From the NCBI GenBank assembly GCA_013368445.1, contig JAACJO010000001.1, positions 434,001 to 498,000 of the forward strand: a stretch of DNA of 64,000 nt. The letters are read 5' to 3'. Positions 52,002-63,120 of the stretch are shown one piece after another. Both the position numbers and the translations under genes were made by a program. Within the stretch, counting starts at the first letter, position 1, and the number at the start of each line of letters is the position of its first letter. The notes under the pieces are model-generated. The model was given only the letters and a program-made list of their open reading frames with translations, had not been told where the DNA came from and made no database searches. Source of the DNA: Leucocoprinus leucothites (Eukaryota; Basidiomycota; Agaricomycetes; Agaricales; Agaricaceae).

Positions 52002-53291
52002 TCAACCGTCATCGCCGCTTGGCGGAGGGGGAGGAAGGAGGCCTAAGGCTTGTCCTGTACTTTCGATAGTGGGCCCAAAAATAGTACCAATTTGGCGCGG
52101 CTCAGGCTCAGAGGTCGCAGGGGGAGCTTGAGCTGGGGGAGGTTGGGTGGCTCCTCCACCAAGAATGGGGCCAACAACGGGAAGACCACCGACAACACCA
52201 TCGAAAGGTGGGGGGAGCAGCTGACGTGCTCCTAAAGTAGCGTCAATCTCTCGCGGCTCAGGCTCGGAGGTCGCAGGAGGAGGTTGAGTTGTGGGAGGTT
52301 GAGTAGTTCCTCCACCAAGAATGGGGCCAACAACGGGAAGGCCACCGACGACACCATCGAAAGGTGGTGGGAGCAGTTGACGAGCTTCCAGAGTAGTGTC
52401 AATTCCTCGTGGCTCAGGCTCGGAGGTCGCGGGGGGAGGCTGAGTTGTGGGAGGCTGAGTACCTCCACCAAGAATGGGGCCAACAACGGGAAGGCCACCG
52501 ACAACACCGTCAAAAGGAGGGGGAGCAGTTGACGTGCTCCTAAAGTAACGTCTCGCGGCTCAGGCTCGGAGGTGGCAGGAGGAGGTTGAGTTGTTGGCGG
52601 TTGGGTACTTCCTCCACCAAGAATGGGACCAACAACAGGAAGGCCGCCGACAACACCGTCAAAAGGAGGGGGGAGCAGCTGGCGAGCTTCTAGAGTAGTG
52701 TCAATTCCTCGTGGCTCAGGCTCGGAGGTGGCAGGGGGAGGTTGAGTTGTGGGAGGTTGAGTAGTTCCTCCACCAAGAATGGGGCCAACAACGGGAAGAC
52801 CACCGACAACACCATCGAAAGGTGGGGGGAGCAGCTGGCGAGCTTCTAGAGTAGTGTCAATTCCTCGTGGCTCAGGCTCGGAGGTGGCGGGGGGAGGTTG
52901 AGTTGTGGGAGGTTGAGTAGTTCCTCCACCAAGAATGGGACCAACAACAGGAAGGCCACCGACAACACCGTCAAAAGGAGGGGGGAGCAGTTGACGTGCT
53001 CCTAAAGTAACGTCTCGCGGCTCAGGCTCGGAGGTGGCAGGAGGAGGTTGAGTTGTTGGCGGTTGGGTACTTCCTCCACCAAGAATGGGACCAACAACAG
53101 GAAGGCCGCCGACAACACCGTCAAAAGGAGGGGGGAGCAATTGACGAGCTTCGTTCTGAAAATCTACAGTCAGCTTTTATGCGTTATGAAAACAAAGGAC
53201 AATATGCCCTCACCGAGACTGGAGCTGCCTGTACAAGGAGCCCTCCGGAAACGGCAAGGAGAACGAAGTATCGGTAAAAGGTCGTAATCAT
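52002..53291 (-). CDS. Secreted tandem-repeat protein, seven Pro/Gly-rich units
   Basis: Exon 1 (53291-53214) encodes a classical signal peptide, MITTFYRYFVLLAVSGGLLV then QAAPVS. After one intron, exon 2 (from 53155) encodes seven tandem units of 50 or 52 residues, each of the form ARQLLPPPFDGVVGG, LPVVGPILGGG, then TQPPTTQPPPATSEPEPR. The unit ends are DVTLGAR or GIDTTLEAR. A unique tail (GTIFGPTIESTGQALGLL, then PPPPPPSGDDG) follows, with stop at 52002. The reading frame is broken once, in unit 5, where a G run on the plus strand (52519-52523) has five bases while the matching position in other units has six. All later units read perfectly once that base is allowed for. There is no Cys and no membrane anchor. 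It may be a wall protein or a repeat-peptide precursor. Confidence 0.8.
52055..53155 (-). repeat. Coding tandem repeat, about 150/156-bp units
   Basis: Seven units in a row. Units 1 and 4 (counted from the N terminus) are nearly identical over more than 100 bp and lie 462 bp apart, the length of three units (150+156+156). That shows a three-unit block duplication on top of the basic repeat. The last unit is the most diverged. Confidence 0.85.
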
Positions 53292-54070
53292 CGGAGAGAT
53301 TTTTGTTGAGGGAAGTTGGAAGCTATTGCTTGAGGGATACTGACTGTTTCCTTTACCTTTTATACCCCATGATTCTCTCTAGGAATGACGTCGAACCCAC
53401 ACGAAGAGCAATGTTCGTATACAACCTCGACTAATTGCCGAGCGGGAATATGTGTTCAAACATACACCCTTACAGAAAGTACTTAACCATATTAGGCATA
53501 GTCGATTTTGGCTCCATGAACGAGGCGGACTTCCGCAGGACAGCCTTCGAGTGTTCTTAGGGCTCCTACTAGAAAAGAATTTCAACGGTATTGACCGTAA
53601 TCCCAGAAAATGTAGGCAATTTACTCCAAACGAGTGAGTATAGGTTGCTTTCATTTTCTGTAGCGGTTCATGTCAGTTTTCGAGTTCTGCACTCATAAAC
53701 GGGAAATGCTATGAGCCTACTCCGGACCCGCATTAACTCCCGAAGAACTCATGTTTTCCAACATCCTTCAGCATTCAGGCGTATTTCCACATTTCTGTTA
53801 CCAAAGAGGCTGTGAGTATATCAAATATCTGTGATCTTGGTGCTTCTAGCTTTTTTTTGAGGTCGTCTCCCGGGCGTTTATACCCTAAAGAATCTCTCGG
53901 GTGAAATTTTAACTTAGTTATCAACTACCCGAAGACATTTTAGAACCAAGGCTCCACCTTCGTAGATGCGTATCTTCTTTGCCAAGTAAATCATATACAA
54001 CTCGGACTTCAGAGTCGTTACGCAACAGCGCATCATCTGCAGGGAGAGAGTACAATAGACTGGTTAATCG
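53292..54070. other. Intergenic region with one unexplained open stretch
   Basis: A plus-strand frame at about 53416-53637 reads like protein (KHTPLQKVLNHIRHSRFWLH then LRVFLGLLLEKNFNGIDRNP) and ends at a possible donor (GA then GTGAGT). No further exon or start could be attached. It may be a gene or transposon relic. The rest is empty. Confidence 0.35.
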
Positions 54071-56066
54071 CTAATGTACGGCTATCCGATCCCCGCTTTG
54101 GGACACGCTACTGGGAGTGGGAACAAGATTGTACATCTTGAATGATTCTGGAACGTCGTGTCGAAAGTGGATGGACGATTGTGCCTCTAGAGAGCTGTCG
54201 GAGGGAATTTGAGCACGAAAACACCAGTGCCCCTCTGAAAACCCAGCGAAAGATTCGAGGTTCGCAGATGGTCGAACACCTCTTGACGAATCCGCGGTCT
54301 CACGAATATTGAGGATCAACCTTAGTTCAAATGTAAGGTAAGCACTCCAAATCGTATGCACAATCTAACCAGGGGCGATCGTGACCTAGTGTTTGTCATA
54401 ACTCACCTGGAACACGCTAACGACTGGGTACTCCGCATGAGGCTGATATATAAATGAGCCGCAGGAAGTCGCAAAGACTTCGAATGTATATAAGTACCTT
54501 GCTGCGAGATAATAAAGTGTTTGTGGTGCGGCGATCCAGATTAATAAATTGGAGGTCGAAATGCCTGAGATTTTTGACTATCAACAGCATTTTCAATCCA
54601 AGTGTCAGCACCTTACCAATCATCACTAGTGTGTGATTTAGTCAGGGGTACAGTACAACGTTGACGTTGAGTGGGGCTTCTTTACTAGTTCTGCGAAAGA
54701 TAGACAGCTCACTTAAGTAATAGAGTAGCCCTATCTGAGCATGAGTTTACGGAATGTTGAATTAGTCTGGGAAGGCGTCTCTCACCATCGCGATAGACGA
54801 TAGACAGAAGTTTTGAACCGCTACCCGAACGTGCCATATGTCCTGAACAATCTCGTGAGACGAGACCACTGAAGCTAACACAGTACAAACGATTTCTCCA
54901 AGTATCATAAATGGTGAGCGCGGAAACGACTTCTGGTAGTTGAGCACCTGAGAAGTAGGAGAATCTGCATAATACTCACCAATTTCAAAGAAAAACAATG
55001 GGACCCAAAACAACACCAGCAATGTGTGACAAGACGCCTTCGTGCATTGCGGGCCACAACTAGAAAGAAGAGGTACCGCACCAGGTGATGATACCCCTAC
55101 AATAAGGAAATTAGCAATAGATTATCGCGAAGCAATAAGCAATAAACTGACATGATATATTGCTGTACCAGTAAATGGTGGTACCCGTCATCGTTCCTGC
55201 TGACACCTAACCATCGAAGTTTACTCCCGGGTCAATCACCGGACGAGAGACTCACCAAGCAGAGCACCGTGAGGAAGTAATGGAGAGCTCTTGATCTATA
55301 AAGGGCATGGATCCGCAAAACTAGTGTATCTGCCACAGATTGCGTCAGTGAATTTATCTACCAGCATGTATTTCAACTAGCGTAAACTGAAAACTCACAT
55401 TCAATTGATGCAAACACAATAATGCCAGTGATTCCAGGTCCAATAAACAATAATTTACAACTGGAACGGAAGGTTAATTTTTGTAGACGACGATATCAGG
55501 CGGTCTTACGCCTGAAGCCAGAATTAGATCAGCTGAAGGGCAAAGAGTATTGTGTCACATACTTGTACGCTCAGGTCGGGGGCGAGCAAAACTGGAAATT
55601 CATTCTTAGGCAGTCTTCTCGAGTTCAATTCCTCAAAAACATACAGAGAAGATCGAAGACGAAAAGTATTGGAGGACAATATCGGTTCTATGACTAGTTA
55701 GCTTGCGTCATGATAGGTGCAATACGCTAATAGCCCACCAAAAAGAACATAGCTTTCCCTAATGTCCAGGGAGCGAACCAGACATGCGCAATCTCAACTG
55801 ATGTGAGTAAATTATGAACCGTGAAGCTATGGCTATCCAACCTCTTCGTCGAGAGTCAAAAGGATGTCCCAGACCATCAGGCACTCAGCCGCCACTAGCA
55901 AATAAAGTCAATTAATTTCACCGAGTGAAAGGTTACAACCACGACTCACCATACGTATACTGGAAGACCGATTGAGATCAGATACTCATTGTAAACGCTG
56001 GGGGTAATAACTTACTCTAGTTGCGCTCTCCTGGAGAAGAAACTGGGTCAAAGATGCAGCAGACAT
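54071..56066 (-). CDS. DUF6533 seven-helix membrane protein
   Basis: A family greatly expanded in Agaricomycetes, thought to be seven-transmembrane proteins of unknown ligand. The first exons are 56066-56016, 55959-55950 (10 nt) and 55894-55842. They give MSAASLTQFLLQESATRYTY, VAAECLMVWDILLTLDEE, then IAHVWFAPWTLGKAMFFLVG. This is the DUF6533 signature of helix 1, WD-LLTLDEE and W-APW-LGK. Later pieces are LLFIGPGITGIIVFASIE, TLVLRIHALYRSRALHYFLT and LLVLFWVPLFFFEIG. GSGSKLLSIVYRDG and a C-terminal exon (to 54071) with SAYLTFELRLILNIRETAD complete it. Exons between about 55440 and 55780 and between 54370 and 54760 were not fully resolved, so integrity there is uncertain. Confidence 0.82.
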
Positions 56067-57088
56067 GATACTGCTACACCAAGGTAGCCTCGTTCAGATA
56101 AAATATATAGACAATCCTACAGAGAAGCTATCTCCAGTCCTCATGCTCCTACTACAACGTTCATTTTGGTGATAGGACTTATGTGACAAAACGCAGGTGC
56201 AGTAACGAGGTAGGTCAGCAATTGCAGGAGTCCAGAAAAGTCAACAGAGAAATCGCCTTTGCGCCCCTGCTGTCCGTGGCATTACCACGTGTGCATCAAG
56301 GTGAGACAGCTGATGAGATAGATCACCTTAGGGGAACGAAGGCTATGGTAGTGTGATGGCATCAGATTTGAGGCAGAGTGGTGTCCAAGCTCTAATCCAA
56401 CGGCACATGGATAAACCGTTGTTCACTGGGATATACAAGCTTGAAATGTCATCAGCGTCGGGTGCTATAACTCACCGTGATTCGTGTTTGAAAGGCCCTC
56501 TCTCTCTGACTGATGGTGCCACGGCTCGAAAAGAAGACCCCCTCGGCTGCTTGGAACGACGGGTAGATGCGGTAGCATGCACACCCGTTGAACTCCAACC
56601 GCCGTCCCGGCTAGGCAGAGCCGAGACTCTTTTCTTGAGAAGTCGGCGCAAGCTCAAAGCATCATAGTTGCTTGTCGCAATTATCCATTCTATCTGGCCT
56701 TGAGGATCTTCGTGACTCATACCGGATAGGGTAGAAGGAATAAAGTAGAACTTGTTGACGGGGGAGCAGACTGAGTAAACCTGCTCCTCTGCGAACAGGT
56801 ATGCTGCTTCTCCTGTAACTTCGACAGTTGAGATAGGCAACCTCGAGAAGCTGAGGCCCTAAGCGTTCGTTGGCCTAGGAACTTTTCTGTGATGCAAGGG
56901 TACATCTGACCTCAGTTCCGCTGATCAACCAAAGGTAGAATTGTTGAATAATTGTGAGATGCCCTTCACCATCCAGAAAAGACAGTCAATATGATTGGAG
57001 AACAGGGAATGATACACTCATCACTGCAACTGATCAAAAGACTCGTGTGACTGATCAATAATGACTTCTAACTAATACTCAAATTCCA
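56067..57088. other. Intergenic region with a weak minus-strand candidate
   Basis: A 122-codon minus frame (56472-56840) ends at a plausible donor GTGAGT with a CTGAT branch site and TTTCAAG acceptor downstream, so a small gene is conceivable. It lacks an ATG start and resembles nothing I know, so I do not call it. Confidence 0.3.
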
Positions 57089-57564
57089 TTATCTTCCTCC
57101 GCGAAGGGCAAGAACAAGATGTAGCACGGCACCAGCTGTGACGTTCAAATCCCGAGCGGTCTTGTCGTCTGGCCTGGCATGGAAATCAGCCTTCATGCCT
57201 AGACATAACGCGATTTTTCGCTTACATTTGTCGACCACTGAAGATTAATCGCTGTTGCGGTGGAGGAACACCGGATTGCTCTTCAACCTTCTCCTTGATG
57301 CGGGTAATCTATGGTTCCACAGCAAAATAGGATAAGTGGCTGGATTCTTTGCAGACTGATATGCTCGTACCTTGTCATCGAGATCGATGTCGAGCTCTAT
57401 CTGTAAGATCAATCAACGCGAAAAAGATTCAGGAACCTTCCCCAACGCGATCCGTATACCATCTTGCGTACCTCCTTCCCAGTGAGAGTCTGTTCGTATA
57501 AGGGGTCAGATGGGTACCATGGGCAGTTGGAGATATGACAACCCACCTTGACTTTAATAAGCAT
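57089..57564 (-). CDS. RUB1: NEDD8 / Rub1 ubiquitin-like modifier
   Basis: NEDD8 is conjugated to cullins and switches on SCF-type ubiquitin ligases. Five small exons on the minus strand (57564-57547, 57489-57472, 57400-57371, 57308-57226 and 57173-57089) join exactly to 77 residues. The sequence starts MLIKVKTLTGKE, then IELDIDLDDKITRIKEKVEE, QSGVPPPQQRLIFSGRQM, PDDKTARDLNVTAGAVLH and LVLALRGGR. The MLIKVKTLTGKE start and the QQRLI.SG.QM.D.KTA pattern separate it from ubiquitin. One residue (Arg) follows the terminal Gly-Gly and must be removed before conjugation. Two exons are 18 nt and one is 30 nt, so the gene is invisible to open-frame searches. It links functionally to the F-box genes in this window, though adjacency is coincidental. 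Confidence 0.96.
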
Positions 57565-58837
57565 GGTAGTTCTAATGTATCAGAAGCGCAGTGGATTTTA
57601 TTACAAGTGTTTCTGAGTGCAAGGCAGTCAAGTAGGATGGATGAAGGCAGAGAGAAACGCGGGTCAAAGGCTGAGCAAGCTAAGTAAGTGGCATATTAGC
57701 ATTCATTAAGTCACATGACTCACCTACCATTATTAGCAGCGTTATATAAGCGGATTGTTTGTCGGAATCGGAGCGTGCCAGGCGTTGACTTTTACCAGTG
57801 CCATTCTACCAGCGACAATGGCAAGACCTGAACGCCTAGACTTCTTCTCAACACACTTGCCAACCTTTCGGACCACTTATTTAAAGTCATTCAAGAGAGT
57901 TCGTCCTGCCGATTGCTTATGTGCATAACCGGACCGTGATCCCAATGCTATTAACCTCTTTGCCTGCATTTTACCTTCTGGTGACTGGTACTGTGTCCAT
58001 TCTCTTGGCATTCACAACCAACAGAAGAAAAAAAATACCCGAAGCAGCCCTGCTCAAGCTACACTGGAGCCCGCCCTACGCGTTCCAGTCCTTGGCAGGG
58101 TGCCAGGTCGGCTTTTCTCCATGGGACAGTCATATCAGCTCACTCTAGTGGCTGTCGTGTTAATATATTGATCCTACATTTCAGAAGTCGCCATTAAGCT
58201 TAACATACTCGACTAGCCGCACGAGGCATCACGGAACCGCACGAAATGTTTTTAAGTCGTTCTCAGCGTCTATGATTCAAACCCGATAATTATCCGCTTA
58301 CCCCACTTGCGTCATATGGTCAACCGTTGACCTGCTAGATCAAATTGCATCCCTGGGCGACCTGCCGGATATGAAGACTTGATTCTTACTCCCAACAATA
58401 CACAGCAAATTATTCGGCGGCCTCCTAGAACAAGCGGCAAGGCAGGATTCCCATGGTGTTCGGCTGAAACATTCCCTTGATCGCATATTCGTAGGCCATG
58501 GCCATCCAAGATATAAATAACCCCTTTCGACCCATTTAAACTGTTCCACACACCATTCGCTTCTCGAGAAGCGATTCTAATGATCTGAAATCATCCCATG
58601 ACAGGTCAACACTTTTAACGGCGAATTTTTGGAAGAATGTGACCAATCTGCATGCCCGGGGCTCCTCGTAACGGTTTTATATAACCTGATAAAGTTCTTG
58701 GCATCTTTATGAAGAAGTGGTTTAAATTTGATGCTCGCCAAAACAGTCGCTCGCTTTCCCTCCCTCCTCTGGAAGCCTGTCTCTCCTCCGATAAGTACTT
58801 CGAGGCGATTTTGACAAGCAGACAGTAACGAAACAAG
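57565..58837. other. Intergenic region upstream of NEDD8 and the MFS gene
   Basis: About 1.3 kb with no supported gene. GTCACATGAC, a near E-box palindrome, lies near 57711 upstream of NEDD8. A 75-codon frame at 57921-58148 (+) has a hydrophobic start but no continuation. Confidence 0.4.
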
Positions 58838-61009
58838 ATGTCTTCAAACGAAAAGAAGGGCGAATCGCACCATCCAAAGCCGCAGGTCGACGCTTTGGTA
58901 TCGGAGATGGCCATGCAAGACAAGACGCCATGGTATCAGAAACCGAATTTGCGTCTTTTGTACCTAATTTTCCTTCCGACGTGTCTGGGTGTGGAAATGA
59001 CGAGTGGGTGCGTAGCTATAAGTTTTGTATGCACCTTTGCAACGACTAACTGGAACTACTTCAGATTCGACTCATCGATGATGAACGGTCTTCAAGCCGT
59101 TGACTCATGGGATACTTGTGACTATCCGATCCACAAACAGATTTGACTTCAAAATTAACTTAACTTTCCAGTCTTCCACTCTCCGCGTTCGACCCTCCTT
59201 GGTCTTATGTCCGCCATGTATTCCCTTGGTGCCATCTTGAGTTTGCCCGCGGTTCCCCTATTGAGTGATGGGCTTGGCCGAAGACGAGCAATTCTTCTCG
59301 GTAGTTTCATCATGGTGATCGGCGCTATCCTCCAAACGTGCTCGAAGAACTGTAAGCAGTAATCCGTATCTGAAGAAATTTAGGAAACTGCTCATATATT
59401 TTGAATATAGATGCTATGTTTGTTGTCTCTCGATTCATACTGGGCTTGGGCATCCCCCTTGCAATTGTTGGGGCATCTTCCTTGATTGGAGGTGAGATTG
59501 TCCGCATTATCTTGCCCGGTCCATCATACCGAGGGTTATTTTTAGAGCTCTCCCATCCCAAAGAACGGGCAATCATGGGTTCCCTTTTCAACTCCTGTTA
59601 TTTCATCGGCTCAATTGTCGCAGCCGGGATCACTTTTGGCACTTTCAACATGAGGAGTAACTGGGGTTGGCGTATTCCGTCTCTCCTCCAAATCTTCCCC
59701 TCTGTCCTCCAAATCACTTTCATCTACTTCCTCCCTGAATCACCGCGTTGGCTCATTTCCAAAGGTCGCGGTGATGAAGCCATGGCTATTTTGGCAAAAT
59801 ATCATGCTGAGGGTGATATGAACTCCGAGTTTGTTAAGGCCGAATTTGTCCAGATCGAGCAGACTCTGGAGTTGGAGAAGGAGACGTCCAAAGTCGGATG
59901 GATGGATATGCTTGCTCAGGCGGGTATGCGAAGACGATTATTGATCGCATCGTTCCTGGGCCTTGTTACACAGTGGAGTGGCAACGGATTGATCTCGTGG
60001 GTCTTTTCATGTTCGCAATGAAATTTCTTGACTGACGAGTAATTTCCAGATACTTCTTAGCTCGTATCCTTGATAACGTCGGGATTCATGACAACCGGAC
60101 AAAGAACTTGATCAACTTGGCAAACACATGCTGGGGCTTTTTGAACGCTACCGCGTTCGCTCTGACTATATCTAGGTTCAAGCGCAGGTCCATGTACCTT
60201 GTAAGCACAATCTCAGTCAATCGAGAGCAATTTTCTCACGTTGAATATATAGCTCTGTACTTGTTCCATCCTCGCCATTTTCACCGGCTGGACAATATGT
60301 AGTGCACAATATGCAATCACAGAAAGCCAAGCTTCATCCCGCGCAGTTATTGCGTACGTGAGAGTTCATAACCCAGTCCTGGCATTGACTGACACGAAAT
60401 GCAGCTTCATCTTCCTCTACAGTCCTGCCTACAATATTGCCTACAATGCCCTTACTTACAGTAAGCGTTCCGCTTGCAAGACGGAGCAAGATCTGTTTAT
60501 TCACTGTGATATCTAGCTTTCCTTGTGGAACTCTTCCCGTACCATGTTCGTGCAAAAGGTATCACCATATTCCAATGGTTCGGTCGTATGGCAGGCTTCT
60601 TCAACCAGTTTGTCAACCCCATCGGTATCGCCAATGCGGGATGGAAGTATTACATCAGGTCAGCACTAAATATTCCCATAGCTTTGACTCCTAGCTCATT
60701 GTGTTATGATAGTTACTGCATCTTCATTTTTCTCGAGGTTATCTTCGTTTACTTCTTGTTCCCTGAGACGTCTGGAAAGACACTCGAGGAGCTTGCTTTC
60801 CGTGAGTGCCCCTCGCCAAGCGTGATACCGTCTCCGAACTAATCTGTTTGAAATATCTACTAGTTTATGAAAAGGATGAGCTCGAGAAACAGAAACAACG
60901 TGTTGAGGAGGAGCTGAACAAGGAGCACCGGCCGACAGAGCAACGCGGAGATAGCACTGAGAAGCAGAGCATTGAGAAGGTCGGAGGTGAAGAAACTAAG
61001 AGTGCATGA
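58838..61009 (+). CDS. MFS sugar transporter
   Basis: Sugar porter family of the major facilitator superfamily, plasma membrane, sugar/proton symport expected. About ten exons splice in phase. N terminus is cytoplasmic; helix 1 leads to GFDSSMMNGLQAVDSW. The first loop has LLSDGLGRRRAILLG, and helix 4 has RFILGLGIPLAIVGASSLIG followed by ELSHPKERA. The family PESPRW motif is in YFLPESPRWLISKGRGDEAM, the second half has YFLARILDNVGI, and the helix-10 loop ends in LVELFPYHVRAKG. The end of the last helix is YFLFPETSGKTLEELAF. The tail is charged and helical (EKDELEKQKQRVEEELNKEH). It resembles fungal lactose/hexose permeases (LAC12-like group); the substrate is not determined. One intron (59492-59540) is open in frame and could be retained. 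Confidence 0.92.
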
Positions 61010-61350
61010 AGTAATGAGGTCTCCTGATTGTTAGGCTGGCAGCGCCCGTTGTCGGCGACTCCCAGTCAAGCTTTAACGTGTACTTATGCTACCAACATTG
61101 TCGATACGAACAATGCGAGAATTTCAGAATTGGCATCTGTACGTCCACGCAATAGCAGAGTGTTTCGGGTATATTTAAATGTCGAAACCGATTATTGAGC
61201 AAGTGCCAGACTGCGTCAAGAGTGTTTAGTAGTGCGCCGACAACGCCGCAGGCGGCAAGGCTCGCCACGCTCTCACCAAACTCCACACAACAACTTATAT
61301 AATCCTGATCGTAAGTTATGTGCCTCAGTTGATGCAGTTGAGAAAGAACT
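61010..61350. other. Intergenic region between the MFS gene and SAP18
   Basis: About 340 bp without coding signal; it holds the MFS 3' end and the SAP18 promoter. A minus-strand open frame across 61089-61607 is a shadow of SAP18. Confidence 0.4.
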
Positions 61351-62312
61351 ATGGAGGTCGATTCTACACCTACACCTGGGCACGCGGCGCCATCGCGTGA
61401 AACAGTGAGTATACTGCTCAGCTGATGGTATCCTGCTAATTTTATGCAGACGACGCCTTTTCTCATACGAGCATTCGTCAAGATTGGTTCATTCCATCGA
61501 CTGACGCTTTTTGAAGACGGCTCACTTCCAACAACGGATGAACACCAGCTACACACCTGGTTCGTACAACTGCGAACTTGTACCCATTTTATATAGTACA
61601 CTGACATTGAATCAGGAAAGATGCCACACTCCGTGAGCTGCTAACAACACTTCGCAACACTGCACCCCACATCCCCGAATACAAACACCCTCTTGCCCGT
61701 TTCTCCTTCCGAACTGTCTACGCAGACCCAGCTCTCAAGGGCCGTTTCGCCCAAAAAGATCTTGGCATGGTCTATTCTCGCGACATCCTCGGTGAACCTG
61801 GCGCTCTTAATGTCACCGCTCCACGTCTACTTGAAGATGCAGAAAACGAGAACAGAGAACCCACTGAACGCGAAAAAGAAGAACGGACACTTGATGATCT
61901 GAAGTTTGTCCCGGGTGACTATCTTCTTGTCGCTGTTCTGTTGCCGAAGAATGTCACCATGCCGAGTGAGATTTCGATCAAGGGCTCGAGTGCTGGATGG
62001 AAATCTGCCCCGACTGGTAGAGCTGATGCAGCCTGGGGAGGACCTGGATCAAGTACTGCACCGAGAGGGAGCGAAGGACACTGGAGAGGTGGTGATTCAA
62101 AGCGGCCTCCTCCTGGGTCTCGACGGGGTGGACGTAATAATGGTGATTCTGTACGGGATAAAGATATTGATCGTGATTCACGCGTTCCTCCTCCTCGGCG
62201 TCGTGATGATTCTCCGCCTCCACCTCCACCGCGTGGTGGAAGGGGAAGAGGTGGCCGCGACAGACGTTCTCGGTCGCGTACGCGCTCACCACCGAGAAGA
62301 CGCTATGATTAG
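61351..62312 (+). CDS. SAP18: SAP18, Sin3-associated / ASAP complex subunit
   Basis: SAP18 has a ubiquitin-like fold and works with Sin3 histone deacetylase and with the splicing-linked ASAP complex. Exons 61351-61404, 61450-61559 and 61616-62312 join in frame to 286 residues. The conserved core reads TTPFLIRAFVKIGSFHRLTL, then WKDATLRELLTTLRNTAPHI, FSFRTVYADPALKGRFAQKD and FVPGDYLLVAVLLP. After the core comes a fungal C-terminal extension of Gly/Arg/Pro and RS repeats (RGRGGRDRRSRSRTRSPPRR), typical of RNA-associated factors. It is intact. The core is the usual SAP18 length; the extension accounts for the rest. Confidence 0.94.
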
Positions 62313-62631
62313 AATATCATATACCTTTCTCATCTCATGTCCATTATTGTAGTTGCTGAATGTATACTCAAGTATTTCGACTAGCTCTGATGTTCATAAA
62401 ATGGGTTGCATTATGCTACAGCCAATACAGAAAGGTCACACAAATACAGCAAAGGCTAAAGAAAGAGGAGTTAGCATGTGGCGACAGCAAGGTGAGAGAT
62501 GAGGAGAATCAGACATAAATATAATGATTCCGGTTAGACTTTTATCCTCAAAGAAAACTCAGTTGAGGGAGTCTGTCTTGTCATCGTTTCGACAATGCCA
62601 ATGAACCAGGAGATAAAACGCTAAACTCACC

Positions 62632-63120
62632 TTAGCGGTTCTTGAAGTAGTCAAGGAGAACGTGGAGACCTTCGGATTCGACTCCGTATTCTTTGACGAC
62701 AACGCAGCTGCAGCCAACGACCTTACGGGGATTGCCCTCACGGTCGATCTTGCAGAGACCAGCCCAGGTACCGAGGACCTTGGCGTCTCCGACCTTGATC
62801 AAGTTGATCTTGTGCTCGGCGCAAAGAGCCTCGATGAGCTTGATATATTCGGCCTCAGTGCAGGTCTCGACAAGGACGCAAAGGTGGGCCTGACGCTTGT
62901 CAAGGGCCTTGGCGCACTCGCGTAGACCACGAGCAAGACCATCGTGGACTAGGGCATTTTTCAAAACTTGCTGTATGAGACGTCAGTTTCAGCTACTCGC
63001 AGGACTGAGTTATGCATACTTGCAGGGCCTCCTCGACGGAGAGTTTTCCCTTGGGAGCCTCGGTAGTAACCTCAACCTCGGGGCAGCGTCAACAGGAATG
63101 TCATCTCCAGCCTCAGACAT
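62632..63120 (-). CDS. RPS12: 40S ribosomal protein eS12 (apparent one-base deletion)
   Basis: Small-subunit ribosomal protein of the L7Ae-like family. Exon 1 is 63120-63020 and exon 2 is 62970-62632. Exon 2 is intact: [60 protein letters not shown] and the C terminus LLDYFKNR. Exon 1 begins [13 protein letters not shown] and must continue [20 protein letters not shown], but the two halves are one base out of frame. The break is at a run of four C (plus strand GGGG, 63080-63083) where five are expected. Allowing for that base, the protein is 146 residues, the normal length. An essential single-copy gene is unlikely to be dead, so this is best explained as a consensus error. Confidence 0.95.

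Noticed and set aside
56472..56840. 122-codon minus-strand frame with a good donor at its end
   Set aside because: There is no ATG and no recognisable domain, and only a doubtful short second exon; kept as a note in the intergenic entry.
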